The notes: generated by a model not told the origin, from the letters alone. A stretch of 64,000 nucleotides of DNA from CAVXFS01 sp963761115 (GCA_963761115.1 CAVXFS010000005.1:434001-498000); one strand, 5' to 3'. Shown: positions 25,346-35,638, numbered from the stretch's first letter. Made by a program: numbers and translations.

Positions 25346-25572
25346 CCCGGATCGCGCTGGCACGGCGTCTGGTCGTTTTGACTTTTGGTCGGAAGATTGC
25401 GGATAATCCAGCATCTGTAATGGGCGCCAGGTTACAAACTATGGCACATCACCATAGCCAACTTTGGATACAAAAAATCACGGGGCCAGGCCAGTCTTGA
25501 GATTCATTCCGCTTGAACAGTAATTCAATTTATCATCCGTTGCAAAATGCTGCATATGAAAAGGAGAAGCAG

Positions 25573-27063
25573 GTGGAATTTAGCATAAAACCAGGTAACC
25601 CGGAAAAGCTGCGCAGCGATTGCGTGGTAGTGGGCGTGTTCGAGGGCGGCAAGCTGTCGGCTGCGGCGCAGACGCTGGACAAGGCGTCCAGGCATTACCT
25701 GCGCGACGTCATCGCGCGCGGCGACATGAGCGGCAAATCCGCTTCCACCTTGCTGCTGCACAACGTGCCGCACCTGCCATGCAAGCGGGTGTTGCTGGTC
25801 GGCCTGGGCAAGGCCGGCGAATTGAACGGCAAAACCAGCCAGGAGGTGTTGCGCGCGGCTTTTCGCGCGGTGAAATCAACTCAGGCACAGGATGTGGTGC
25901 TGTACTGCCTGGACGAAGCCATCGCGCGCGATTCGGGCTGGGTGATCAAGCAGGCGGTGCTGGCAGCGCACGAGACCGCTTACCGTTCCGATGGATTGAA
26001 AAGCAAGCACGACAAGCCGGGCAAGTTGCACAAGGTCTGTTTCGGGCTGCTCGATGGCAAACCGCCCGCCGCATTGAAGCAGGTCATGGAGCAGGCAGTC
26101 GCCATCGCGCATGGCGTGAACCTGGCGAAGGAACTGGGCGATTTGCCCGGCAACATCTGCACCCCGACCTATCTTGCCGCCAAGGCGCTGGCGCTGGCCA
26201 AGGCGCACAAGAGCATCAAGACCACCGTGCTGGAAGAGAAGGACATGCAGAAGCTGGGCATGGGGTCGCTGCTCTCGGTCTCGCGCGGCAGCGACCAGCC
26301 AGCCAAGCTGATCACGCTGGAATATGGCGGCGGCGACAAGAAGCAGAAGCCGGTGGTGCTGGTCGGCAAGGGCATCACCTTCGATTCCGGCGGCATCTCG
26401 CTCAAGCCCGGCGCGGAAATGGACGAGATGAAATACGATATGTGCGGCGCGGCCAGCGTGCTGGGCACACTGCAGGCGATCGCCGAGATGGGCTTGAAGC
26501 TGAATGTGGTCGGCATCATTCCCGCCAGCGAGAACCTGCCCAACGGCTCGGCCAGCAAGCCGGGCGACATCGTCACCTCGATGTCCGGCCAGACCATCGA
26601 GATCCTCAACACCGACGCAGAAGGCCGCCTGGTTCTGTGCGATGCGCTGACCTATGGCGCGAAATTCAAGCCGGATACGGTGATCGACATCGCCACCCTG
26701 ACCGGCGCCTGCGTCATCGCGCTGGGACATGTGGTCAGCGGCTTGCTGAGCAACCAGGATGAACTCGCCGGGGAATTGATCGCGGCGGGCGAACAGGCGC
26801 ATGACCGTGCCTGGCAACTGCCGCTGTTCGATGACTACCAGTCGCTGCTCGACAGCAACTTCGCCGACATGCAGAACATCGGCGGGCGCGCCGGCGGCAC
26901 CATCACGGCTGCCTGTTTCCTGTCGCGCTTCACCAAGGATTACCGCTGGGCACACCTGGACATTGCCGGCACGGCTTGGAAATCCGGCAAGGAAAAGGGA
27001 GCGACCGGCCGGCCGGTACCGCTGCTCACACAATTCCTGATCAACCGCGCCAGGGCGGCATGA
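25573..27063 (+). CDS. pepA: leucyl aminopeptidase (M17)
   Basis: 496 residues from the GTG at 25573, chosen because AAGGAG lies 7 bases upstream and PepA proteins start at MEFSIK-like sequence. Cleaves N-terminal residues from peptides using two metal ions; also a DNA-binding factor in some bacteria. The catalytic domain shows VGKGITFDSGGISLKPG (active Lys and metal Asp), MKYDMCGAA and the signature NTDAEGRL. Cytoplasmic hexamer in the family. The stop overlaps holC by ATGA. Confidence 0.96.
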   Translation: MEFSIKPGNPEKLRSDCVVVGVFEGGKLSAAAQTLDKASRHYLRDVIARGDMSGKSASTLLLHNVPHLPCKRVLLVGLGKAGELNGKTSQEVLRAAFRAVKSTQAQDVVLYCLDEAIARDSGWVIKQAVLAAHETAYRSDGLKSKHDKPGKLHKVCFGLLDGKPPAALKQVMEQAVAIAHGVNLAKELGDLPGNICTPTYLAAKALALAKAHKSIKTTVLEEKDMQKLGMGSLLSVSRGSDQPAKLITLEYGGGDKKQKPVVLVGKGITFDSGGISLKPGAEMDEMKYDMCGAASVLGTLQAIAEMGLKLNVVGIIPASENLPNGSASKPGDIVTSMSGQTIEILNTDAEGRLVLCDALTYGAKFKPDTVIDIATLTGACVIALGHVVSGLLSNQDELAGELIAAGEQAHDRAWQLPLFDDYQSLLDSNFADMQNIGGRAGGTITAACFLSRFTKDYRWAHLDIAGTAWKSGKEKGATGRPVPLLTQFLINRARAA

Positions 27064-27491
27064 CCAATATCAGGTTCTACAGCGGCGCCGGCGACAAGTT
27101 GCGCACCGCCTGCCAGCTCAGCCACAAGGCGATCCAGAATGGCATGCGCGTAATTGTGCATACTCCGGATGAAACTGCCGCCGGGACGCTGGACAAATTG
27201 TTGTGGCACTATCCACCCATTGCGTTCATGCCGCATTGCCGCAGCAGCGAGGCGGCTGCCGCTACCATGCCGGTGGTGCTCGACACGCAGGGCGAGTCGT
27301 TTCCGCACAGCGAGATGCTGATCAGCCTGCATACCGCCTGCCTGCCATTCTTCAGCCGCTTTGAACAGGTCATCGAGATCGTCAGCCTGGATGAGGAGGA
27401 TGTGCGCCTGGGCCGCGAGCGCTTCAGTTTCTACCGGGATCGCGGTTACCAGATAGATCACTTCGACCTGCGTGTCAAAGACGCAACGTGA
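27060..27491 (+). CDS. holC: DNA polymerase III chi subunit
   Basis: 143 residues from the ATG overlapping the pepA stop. Chi links the clamp loader to single-strand binding protein. Typical chi features: a start like RFYSGAGDKLRTACQLSHKA, VIVHTPDETAAGTLDKLLW and the later VLDTQGESFPHSEMLISLHT. The family is often found between pepA and valS, as here. A longer frame upstream is a pepA shadow. Confidence 0.92.
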   Translation: MTNIRFYSGAGDKLRTACQLSHKAIQNGMRVIVHTPDETAAGTLDKLLWHYPPIAFMPHCRSSEAAAATMPVVLDTQGESFPHSEMLISLHTACLPFFSRFEQVIEIVSLDEEDVRLGRERFSFYRDRGYQIDHFDLRVKDAT

Positions 27492-27938
27492 ACAAGCACA
27501 ACAACATGAATGATCCGGCAAACATACCGGTGCTGACCGAGGTAGTCGAAGAGACGATGGATCTACCGATGCTGACCGACGTTGTAGCCGGGATGCGGGT
27601 TGCCACGCCTGTTACTGCCGAATCAATCGCTATCCCTTCAATCCGGAGCGATGGCGAATTTCGCGAGCTGCTGGAAAGGGTGAGGCCGGAACTGGAGGAG
27701 GCATTCCGGAAAAAGATGGCCAGGCAGTGGGAAAAGGTTCGGCAGGATGTGGTCGAGCGCGCATTGAGGGAGTTCAACAGAGAATTGCCGGGCATGTTAA
27801 GGAATTTGCTGGCCTCGCAACTGAATGACCAGGCTGAGAAAACTGCCGGAGACCATTCTGCGGCAGCAGGCGATGCTGCCGCGTTTGATACAATCGCCCC
27901 CCCCGCCGCTACGCCGGACACGAAGGAATCGAAGTTGA
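27488..27938 (+). CDS. hypothetical protein between holC and valS
   Basis: GTG overlapping the holC stop (GTGA), or an ATG at 27506. About 150 residues: acidic start (VLTEVVEETMDLPMLTDVV), then a charged helical region (RELLERVRPELEEAFRKKMA) and a low-complexity Ala/Pro tail. Similar small proteins are encoded beside holC in other betaproteobacteria (DUF2486-like, low certainty). As read, the frame does not stop but runs into valS. If one base were removed or added in the C8 run at 27896-27903, a TGA at 27936-27938 would end it just before the valS ATG, so the apparent fusion is probably an error. Confidence 0.6.
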
Positions 27939-27940
27939 TA

Positions 27941-30705
27941 ATGATGGAACTGGCAAAAAGTTTTGAGCCGAAAAACATAGAGGCGCACTGGTATCCGCAA
28001 TGGGAGAGCGCCGGATATTTCCGTGCGCGGAACGACTGCCGACAAGGAAGCCTATTGCATCATGCTGCCGCCGCCGAATGTCACCGGCACGCTGCACATG
28101 GGCCATGCGTTCCAGGATACGCTGATGGATGCGCTGATCCGCTACCACCGCATGAAGGGCGACAATACCCTGTGGCAGCCCGGCACCGACCATGCCGGCA
28201 TCGCGACGCAGATCGTGGTAGAGCGCCAGCTCGATGCGAAAAATATTTCGCGGCACGAACTGGGCCGCGAGAAATTCCTCGAGAAGGCGTGGGAATGGAA
28301 GGAGCATTCCGGTTCGACCATCACCCGCCAGATGCGCCGTCTCGGCGCTTCCTGCGACTGGTCGCGCGAACGCTTTACCATGGACGAGGGTTTGTCGGAA
28401 GCGGTCACCGAAGTGTTCGTCAAATTGCATGAGGAAGAGCCTGATCTACCGCGGCAAGCGCCTGGTCAACTGGGACCCGGTGCTGGGCACGGCCGTGTCC
28501 GACCTGGAAGTCGTGTCGCAGGAAGAGGATGGCTCGATGTGGCATATCGCCTATCCGCTGGCAGCCGACGTGGGCGCATTGATCGTTGCCACGACCCGGC
28601 CGGAGACCATGCTCGGCGACGTGGCCGTTGCAGTGCACCCGGAAGATGCCCGCTACAAGCACCTGATCGGCCAGATGCTGCAACTGCCGCTGACTGAGCG
28701 CACCATCCCGATCATCGCCGACGAATACGTCGATCCGGCATTCGGCACCGGCTGCGTGAAGATCACGCCGGCTCATGACTTCAACGACTATGCAATGGGG
28801 CAGCGCCATGACCTTGCACCGATCAATATCTTCACGCTGGATGCAAAGATCAACGAACACGCGCCGGCTGCCTATCAGGGCCTGGATCGCTATGAAGCGC
28901 GCCAGCGCATCGTCGCCGACCTGGAAGGTCTGAACCTGCTGGCTGCGATCAAGCCGCACAAGCTGATGGTGCCGCGCGGCGACCGCAGCCATGCGGTGAT
29001 CGAGCCGATGCTCACCGACCAGTGGTTCGTGAAGATGGAAGGCATGGCCAAACAGGGCCTGCAGGCGGTGGCCAGCGGCGAGATCAAGTTCGTGCCGGAG
29101 AACTGGAGCAACACCTACAACCAGTGGCTGAACAACATCCAGGACTGGTGCATCTCGCGCCAGCTATGGTGGGGGCACCGGATACCCGCATGGTACGACG
29201 ACGAACGGGTAATATCTATGTCGCGCGCAACGAGAAGGCGGCACGCAAACAGGCCGCCGACAAGGGGTTACAAGGGAAAGCTGAGGCGCGACGAGGATGT
29301 GCTGGACACCTGGTTCTCCTCTGCGCTGTGGCCGTTCTCCACACTGGGCTGGCCGACATCGAGACGCCGGAACTGAAGACCTTTCTGCCTCCTCGGTGCT
29401 GGTCACCGGCTTCGACATCATCTTCTTCTGGGTCGCGCGCATGGTGATGATGTCGCAGCACTTCACCGGCAAGGTGCCGTTCAAGGAGGTGTATGTGCAC
29501 GGCCTGATGCGCGACCAGCAAGGCCAGAAGATGTCCAAGTCCAAGGGCAACGTGCTCGACCCGATCGACCTGATCGACGGCATCACGCTGGAAGACCTGG
29601 TCACCAAGCGCACCACAGAACCTGATGAACCCGAAACAGGCCGAAGAGCATCGAGAAGCGCACGCGCAAGCGATTTCCCGGACGGCATCCCCGCGTTCGG
29701 CACCGATGCGATGCGCTTCACCTTTGCCAGCCTCGCCTCGCACGGGCGCGACATCAAGTTCGACATCAGCCGCTGCGAAGGCTACCGCAATTTCTGCAAC
29801 AAGCTGTGGAATGCCACGCGCTTCGTGCTGATGAATTGCGAGGGGCAGGATGTCGGGCTGGACGAGAAACTGCCGCTGGAATATTCGGCGGCCGACAAGT
29901 GGATGATCGGCATGTTGCAGCAGGCGGAAGCCGAGATGGCGAAGCCATTTCGCCAATTATCGTTTCGACATGGCGGCGCGCACGGTCTACGAACTGGTGT
30001 GGGACACCTATTGCGACTGGTATGTGGAACTGGCCAAGGTGCAGATGGCCGGCGGCAACGAGGCGCAGCAGCGCGCCACCCGGCGCACGCTGGTGCGCGT
30101 GCTGGAGGCCATGCTGCGCCTGGCGCACCCGATCATCCCGTTCATCACCGAAGAGCTGTGGCAGAAGGTCGCGCCGCTGGCCGGAAAGACCGGGCGACAG
30201 CATCATGCTGCAACCTTATCCGCAAGCGACCGGGGAAGACGACCAGGCTGCACTGGAGCAGGTGCGCCTGCTGCAGGAGATGGTCAACGCCTGCCGCAGC
30301 CTGCGCAGCGAGATGCATCTGTCGCCGGCACAGCGCGTGCCCTTGCTGGTCGCCGGCGACTTTGCCGTCGATCAGCCATGTCGGCCCCTATCTGCAGGCG
30401 CTGGGAAAATTGAGCGAAGTCAGCCTGCTGGATGAACTGCCGGATACCGATGCCGCAGTCGCCATCGTCGGTGATTTCAAGCTGATGCTGAAAGTCGAGA
30501 TCGACGTGGCAGCCGAACGCGAGCGCCTGGACAAGGAGATCGCGCGACTGTCAGGCGAGATCGGCAAGGCGGAAGCCAAGCTGGGCAATGCCAAGCTTCA
30601 TCGAACGCGCCCCGGCAGCAAGTGGTGGAGCAGGAACGCAAGCGCATGGAGGATTTTGGCGCGACGCTGGAGCAATTGCAGGCGCAACGATCCAGGCTGG
30701 GGTGA
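27941..30705 (+). pseudogene. valS: valyl-tRNA synthetase, split by many frameshifts
   Basis: Charges tRNA-Val. Start ATG at 27941 or 27944 (MELAKSFEPKNIEAHWYPQW). Recognisable in order across frames: PPPNVTGTLHMGHAF (HIGH-type motif), GTDHAGIATQ, editing domain pieces (ATTRPETMLGDVAVAVHPED), WCISRQLWWGHRIPAWY, DVLDTWFSSALWPFSTLGWP, KMSKSKGNVLDP (KMSKS), anticodon-domain parts and a C-terminal coiled coil (ERERLDKEIARLSGEIGKAE) ending at TGA 30703-30705. I count about fifteen breaks (near 28027, 28437, 29203, 29268, 29352, 29389, 29618, 29647, 29685, 29944, 30198, 30373, 30596, 30621), most of them one extra base. The gene is essential and usually single, so this is best read as local sequence error. 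Confidence 0.9.
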
Positions 30706-30726
30706 ATGCTGCTTGTTATGCTGCGT

Positions 30727-31044
30727 TCATCTTGATACCGGAAAACCTGCCTGTGCCCAGGCGATGATGCCGCCCTGCAGGTTGAATGACTGCTCCAGGC
30801 CCTGTGCGGCCATGAAGGCGGCCGCCTGTGCCGAGCGTCCCCCGGTCCTGCAATAAAAGACCGTCGGTTGCGAACCATCGAATGTGTTCACGCTGATTGG
30901 CAACAGGTGCAATGGCAGTTTTTCGGCGCCTGCAATGAAACCCTGTGCCATCTCGGCATCGGTGCGCACATCCACCAGGCGGATGCCACCCCTGTCCAGC
31001 ATGGATTTCAATTCAGCAATATCGATATTCCTGTAGCCTGCCAT
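30727..31044 (-). CDS. rhodanese-like domain protein
   Basis: 105 residues from the ATG at 31042-31044; the longer frame upstream is in the neighbouring kinase. One rhodanese domain with active-site Cys in VFYCRTGGRSAQAA, the CRTGGRS loop of single-domain sulfurtransferases, and IRLVDVRTDAEMA near the start. It can carry sulfur as a persulfide. Cytoplasmic. It lies 31 bases after the Ser/Thr kinase gene on the same strand, so it may be cotranscribed; convergent with valS. Confidence 0.9.
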   Translation of the reverse strand: MAGYRNIDIAELKSMLDRGGIRLVDVRTDAEMAQGFIAGAEKLPLHLLPISVNTFDGSQPTVFYCRTGGRSAQAAAFMAAQGLEQSFNLQGGIIAWAQAGFPVSR

Positions 31045-31075
31045 GATCGATCCGTCCCGTGAATTTATCCGGTTT

Positions 31076-32371
31076 TCATTTGCTGGCGGATTTCGGCATT
31101 TGCGAGATGCGGATATTCGCCTCGTCCAGCCGCCTGACCAGCAGCCTGAGGAAAGCATCGTTAAACTGGAAGCGGCACTCTGAAGTGGCCTTGTTGAGCG
31201 CTTCCGGATTGATTTCGATCAGCGTCACAACTGATTCGGACACGACATCGGTGGTGCGGGTTGCGACATGATCGGACAGGTGCGCCATTTCGCCGAAACA
31301 GTCACCTTTGCTCAGGGTGCTCAACAAGTGGCCTTTCTTCAGCACCTTTACCGAGCCTTGCCCGAGGATGAAGAACTTTCTGCCAACATCGCCATCGCTG
31401 ATGATGTGCATGTCCTTCGACACCTTGCGCCATTCGCTGATGCGCAGCACTTCCCACAATTCGACATCGCTGAAGCTCTTGAAAAACAGCATCGAGCGCA
31501 GGATGTCGAATTTCTCCATGTCGTATATTTCAGTCTGCGTCTGCACCTTGAGGTTGAAGAAATTCACCAGGTCCTGGGCGAACTGATCCCATGACTGGTA
31601 GCGAAGTTTCATGTCCTTCTGCATCGCGCGCTGAACGATGGCATCCAGTTCGGCCGGGATCTCCGGCCGGAACGACCCGGGCGGCAGCGGCTCGACGTTG
31701 ACGATCTGAAAGATCAGGCTGAAATTATTGGCAGCCTCGAAAGGCAGTTTTCCGGTGAGCAACTGGTACATCGACACGCCCAGGGAATAGATGTCGGTCT
31801 GGTGCGTCAGCACTTCATCGTTGACCTGTTCCGGCGACATGAAGGCGGGGGAGCCCACACCCATCACCAGAGTCGTCTGCTGGTTCATCACCATGGCCGC
31901 GCCGAAATCCGAAATCTTGATGTCATTCTGTCCGGACAACAGGATGTTGGCGGGCTTGATGTCGCGATGGATGATGCCCTGGTGCTGGGCATACTCCAAT
32001 GCCTTGCAGCACTTGTAGATAACTTCGGCGATCGTGCTGAACGGCAACAACTGATCCATCTGGGTATGGAACTCGAGTGTCTTCCCTTCGATATATTCCA
32101 TCACCATGTAATTCAGCTCGCCATCCATTACGGCGTCGAGAATTTTCACGATGTGGGGATGGGACAATTTTCCGACCAGGGATGCCTCGGTCAGCAACAG
32201 TTTGCGGTGGGCCTTGGCGAGGGCTGGACCGCGATTCGCGCTCAGATTGAACAATTTGATCGCAACCTGCTGGTTGCCGAACGGATCAAATGCGAGATAT
32301 ACAGTGCTGGTCGCGCCGAAGCCGATTTCCCGAATGATTTCGTACTTGCCTATTTTATCCATATGACCCAT
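31076..32371 (-). CDS. Ser/Thr protein kinase with C-terminal cyclic-nucleotide-binding domain
   Basis: About 431 residues from ATG 32371 (or ATG 32362, MDKIGKYEII). Kinase domain 1-270: loop GFGATSTVY (third Gly replaced by Ser), Lys in VAIKLF, HRDIKPANILL, ISDFGAAM, GSPAFMSPEQ. After a linker, residues about 305-410 form a cNMP-binding fold with VGRKFFILGQGSVKVL and phosphate-cassette-like FGEMAHLSDHVATRTTDV. No membrane segment. This pairing of a bacterial Hanks kinase with a cyclic-nucleotide sensor is like a one-chain PKA/PKG. The longer frame to 32662 has no support upstream. Confidence 0.9.
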   Translation of the reverse strand: MGHMDKIGKYEIIREIGFGATSTVYLAFDPFGNQQVAIKLFNLSANRGPALAKAHRKLLLTEASLVGKLSHPHIVKILDAVMDGELNYMVMEYIEGKTLEFHTQMDQLLPFSTIAEVIYKCCKALEYAQHQGIIHRDIKPANILLSGQNDIKISDFGAAMVMNQQTTLVMGVGSPAFMSPEQVNDEVLTHQTDIYSLGVSMYQLLTGKLPFEAANNFSLIFQIVNVEPLPPGSFRPEIPAELDAIVQRAMQKDMKLRYQSWDQFAQDLVNFFNLKVQTQTEIYDMEKFDILRSMLFFKSFSDVELWEVLRISEWRKVSKDMHIISDGDVGRKFFILGQGSVKVLKKGHLLSTLSKGDCFGEMAHLSDHVATRTTDVVSESVVTLIEINPEALNKATSECRFQFNDAFLRLLVRRLDEANIRISQMPKSASK

Positions 32372-32519
32372 GCGTGACGGAAACTCCGGGCATTTTGCTG
32401 ATTCTGGCACTGCTTGTCCAGAATCAAATTGAAAAACCATGGTCAAATCAACCTGAAACCGGTCGCAAGCAAGTTTGTGATACGCGGCTGACGCATCTCC
32501 ACTTATCAAATCAGGTATC

Positions 32520-33947
32520 ATGGCCGGCATGCATAAAATGGCATTCATTGTATTGTGTCTGGCCTCATTCCTGTGCCATGCGGAAGGGTTGCCGGATCTC
32601 GGCGATATTGCCCAGGCTACCATTTCGCCGCAGCAGGAACGCCAGCTGGGCGAGCAGAGCATGCTCGAAATCCGTGCCGACAGAAGCTACCTGGATGATC
32701 CCGAGGTCAACGACTATCTGAACCAGATCGGTTATCGGCTGGTCGCCAGCAGCAACGACCCCAGCCAGGAATTCGAATTCTTTGCCATCGACGAAGATGC
32801 CATCAATGCGTTTTCCCTGCCGGGTGGATTTATCGGCGTGAACACCGGCCTGATACTCGCCACCAAAAGCGAATCGGAACTGGCATCGGTGCTGGCGCAC
32901 GAGATCTCTCACGTCACCCAGCACCATATCGTGCGCATGATCGCGGGCCAGAAGATGGATACGATTGCCACGCTGGCGTCTGTCGCAATAGCCATCCTGG
33001 CCGCACGCAGCAATCCCAATGCGACGGAAGCAGCCATCGCCGGGGCGCAGGCGGGCTCGATACAGCGGCAATTGAATTTCACCCGCTCGAACGAACAGGA
33101 AGCAGACCGGATCGGCTTCGCGACCTTGCAGAAAGCCGGTTTTGACGTGCATGCGATGCCGGCATTCTTTGAGCGTCTGCAAAAAGCCACGCGCCTGCTG
33201 GAAACGGATATCCCGCCCTATCTGCTCACCCACCCGCTCACCATCGAGCGCATCGCCGACATGGACAACCGTGCCCAGCAAGTTCCCTTTCGCCTGGTGC
33301 CGAGCAGCCTTGACTATGACCTGGTGATCGCCAAGCTGCAGTCGAGGCGCAAATCCGCACTGGACGCCGTTGCCTTTTTCACAGATGCCATGGGCAAGAA
33401 TAAATATGGCAACCAGGTCGCCCAGCGTTATGGTCTGGTGCTGGCGCTATTGCGCAGTGGACAGCCTGCGCGCGCCGCGCAGGAGTTCGAGCCGTTGCAT
33501 GGCATGATCGCGCAGAACGCGATGATGGCGACACTGGCTGGAAAACTTCGCCACGCCAACAAGGATGACAAGGGACTGAACGATTATTATGCAAGCGCAA
33601 TGCAGAATTTCCCGCAGCACCTCGCCCTGGCCTATGACTATGCCGACCTGTTGCTGCAGTCCGGCAAGAACCAGCAGGCACTCAAGTTGCTCACCGACCA
33701 GATCATCAGCCATCCGGACGATGCACACCTGCATGAATTGCAAGCGCGTGCTTACGAGGCACTGGGCATGTTGCAGGACGAACATCGCGTGCAGGCTCGT
33801 GCCGATATGCTGCACGGAAACGTGCACGCTGCGATCGAGCAGCTGGAACTGGCAAAAAAAGCCGGCTCGGATTACTACCAGCTTTCCGCGATTGACAGCG
33901 AACTGAAACGGCTCAAGGAGATCGAGCAGGCACATCAAAAGAATTAG
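32520..33947 (+). CDS. bepA: BepA-like periplasmic M48 metalloprotease with TPR repeats
   Basis: 475 residues. Signal peptide MHKMAFIVLCLASFLCHA within the first 22 residues. M48 domain: zinc motif HEISH in SVLAHEISHVTQHH, third ligand Glu in NEQEADRIGF. The C-terminal half is helical with TPR-like repeats (YGLVLALLRSGQPARAAQEF; ALAYDYADLLLQSGKNQQAL). BepA handles outer-membrane protein and LptD quality control in the periplasm. Divergent from the cNMP-kinase gene, 148 bases apart. Met at residues 1, 4 and 7 are all possible starts. Confidence 0.92.
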   Translation: MAGMHKMAFIVLCLASFLCHAEGLPDLGDIAQATISPQQERQLGEQSMLEIRADRSYLDDPEVNDYLNQIGYRLVASSNDPSQEFEFFAIDEDAINAFSLPGGFIGVNTGLILATKSESELASVLAHEISHVTQHHIVRMIAGQKMDTIATLASVAIAILAARSNPNATEAAIAGAQAGSIQRQLNFTRSNEQEADRIGFATLQKAGFDVHAMPAFFERLQKATRLLETDIPPYLLTHPLTIERIADMDNRAQQVPFRLVPSSLDYDLVIAKLQSRRKSALDAVAFFTDAMGKNKYGNQVAQRYGLVLALLRSGQPARAAQEFEPLHGMIAQNAMMATLAGKLRHANKDDKGLNDYYASAMQNFPQHLALAYDYADLLLQSGKNQQALKLLTDQIISHPDDAHLHELQARAYEALGMLQDEHRVQARADMLHGNVHAAIEQLELAKKAGSDYYQLSAIDSELKRLKEIEQAHQKN

Positions 33948-33990
33948 CCGCTGCAACCGGCGTTGCCGGGGAATGCGACTGAGTTGCAGG

Positions 33991-34026
33991 CCCAGGTGAC
34001 TGAACAAGCAGTCACTTGTGCCTGGG
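33991..34026 (+). terminator. hairpin after bepA
   Basis: CCCAGG-TGACTG, loop AACAAG, CAGTCA, 6-base bulge, CCTGGG. A 12-bp interrupted stem 44 bases past the bepA stop. There is no U-run, so factor-independent termination is uncertain. Confidence 0.4.
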
Positions 34027-34140
34027 CGAACGGCGGCTTATGATAATTTCAGGTTGGCAGTCGTTGCGCGATACATGACCCGGGCCGTACAGCAACCGTC
34101 ATTCCAGTTGTGTTTATAGACCAGCAATGAAAGAAGACCG

Positions 34141-34569
34141 ATGAATGGATTTACCGTGCACGTCGTATCCTTGCATGACGGCGAGCCATTGTTGCGTGCT
34201 GTGCGTGAATCGGTGTTCATGCGCGAGCAGAACGTACCGGCAGAGCTGGAGTGGGACGGGCTGGACGAAAGCTGCCGCCATGTGCTGGCGCTGGACGGGC
34301 AGGGAAACGCCATCGGCTGCGGGCGCATGCTCCCGGATGGCCATATCGGACGACTGGCAGTACTGAAGGAGTGGCGTGGCAGAAAAGTAGGCTCGACCCT
34401 GCTGGAAGCCTTGCTCGATTATGCTCGCAGCCAGAATTACCCGCAGGTCGAAGTTAGTGCGCAGGTACAGGCATTGCCGTTCTACCGGCGTTTCGACTTC
34501 GAGGAAGAGGGCGAGGTATTCATGGAGGCAGGCATTCCGCACCGCAAGATGCGTCTGGCGTTTGAATAA
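34141..34569 (+). CDS. GNAT family N-acetyltransferase
   Basis: 142 residues, a single acetyltransferase domain. The acetyl-CoA loop is in IGRLAVLKEWRGRKVGSTLL (RGRKVG), with the beta-bulge strand before it (NAIGCGRMLPDG) and the C-terminal PFYRRFDFEEEGEVF. The short opening VRESVFMREQNVPAELEWDG is typical of the ElaA/YjcF-type subfamily. Substrate unknown. It stands alone, 40 bases from the convergent ygfZ. Confidence 0.85.
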   Translation: MNGFTVHVVSLHDGEPLLRAVRESVFMREQNVPAELEWDGLDESCRHVLALDGQGNAIGCGRMLPDGHIGRLAVLKEWRGRKVGSTLLEALLDYARSQNYPQVEVSAQVQALPFYRRFDFEEEGEVFMEAGIPHRKMRLAFE

Positions 34570-34609
34570 ATTGCCCGGCAAGGCGAGGCATGCAACTATG
34601 CGTAGCCGA

Positions 34610-35638
34610 TCACTCCGGGATCACATATGGCAACTGCTGGAATTCCAGCGCCTCTCCCTGCAACGACCCTAGATGCACCTGCTGCGCAGCCTGGCTGCTG
34701 ATCTGCACCACGGCCAGCAGGTCGCTGCCGCCGTTCGGTGCGGCTGCGGCATTCACCACCATGCCGCTGGCTTGTCCTTCCATTTCCGCACTGAACAGTT
34801 CATCCCCCGCTTGTGCGTTGCCTGCGATATGCGCGAGATACATGCGCCGTTTCAGTTTGCCGAGGTAATGCATGCGCGCCACGATCTCCTGCCCGGGATA
34901 GCAACCCTTCTTGAAATTGACGCCGCCAACCAGGTCGAGGTTGGCCATCTGTGGCACGAACTGTTCCTGCGTGGCGGGCAGCACGACGGGGATGCCGGCG
35001 CGGATGTTGCGCCAGTCCCAGCAGGCTGATGCGGCCGGGCGCGCGCCGTCGTTCAGGCATTTCCACAGCGACGGCGCATGTTCCGGCGTGGTGTTGACCT
35101 GGAAGCGGTCGGCTTCGAAGCGGATGACGCTGCCGTTGGACGACTGGCCGACCGCGAACACATCACCGGGGATCGAGGCGAAACACTCTTCGATCAGCGC
35201 CAGTGCCTCGACGCCTGCCACCCCGATGCTGACCATCTCGTCACTGGCATCGGTGATCTTCACCTTGCTGCGCAGGATATACATCGACAGTTTCTTGCGC
35301 ATCGCTTCGCACAGGCTCTTTGGCAGTTGCAGGAAATAATCGGCGCCGACCTGCCAGATCAGGAAGGTCGCCAGCATGCGTCCTTTTGCCGTGTTGAAAC
35401 TGCCGAACTGGGCGCGTTGCGGGCTGACCTCGCGCACGTCGCTGCTGAACAGGTTCTGCAAGAACCCCTGCGCGTCCTCGCCGGATACCCTGAGGATGCC
35501 GAACTGGGACAGGTCGCACAGCACGGTGCAGGTCGCGGCCTTGTCGAGTTCGCCCGCCGCATCGCCGAAGTGTTGCACCACATCGTCCTGCATCTGCGCC
35601 CCTTGGCCGACCAGAAAATCTTTCCATCCATTATTCAT
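34610..35638 (-). CDS. ygfZ: folate-binding YgfZ family protein
   Basis: 342 residues. Aminomethyltransferase-like fold with the YgfZ signature KGCYPGQE (VNFKKGCYPGQEIVARMHY). Helps maintain certain iron-sulfur enzymes such as MiaB using tetrahydrofolate. The N-terminal CDLSQFGILRVSGEDAQGFL region matches the family. Cytoplasmic and monocistronic here. Confidence 0.93.
   Translation of the reverse strand: MNNGWKDFLVGQGAQMQDDVVQHFGDAAGELDKAATCTVLCDLSQFGILRVSGEDAQGFLQNLFSSDVREVSPQRAQFGSFNTAKGRMLATFLIWQVGADYFLQLPKSLCEAMRKKLSMYILRSKVKITDASDEMVSIGVAGVEALALIEECFASIPGDVFAVGQSSNGSVIRFEADRFQVNTTPEHAPSLWKCLNDGARPAASACWDWRNIRAGIPVVLPATQEQFVPQMANLDLVGGVNFKKGCYPGQEIVARMHYLGKLKRRMYLAHIAGNAQAGDELFSAEMEGQASGMVVNAAAAPNGGSDLLAVVQISSQAAQQVHLGSLQGEALEFQQLPYVIPE

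Noticed and set aside
27941..30705. Programmed frameshifting in valS
   Set aside because: Too many shifts, no shared slippery heptamer or stimulatory structure, and shifts often restore the frame after a few codons.
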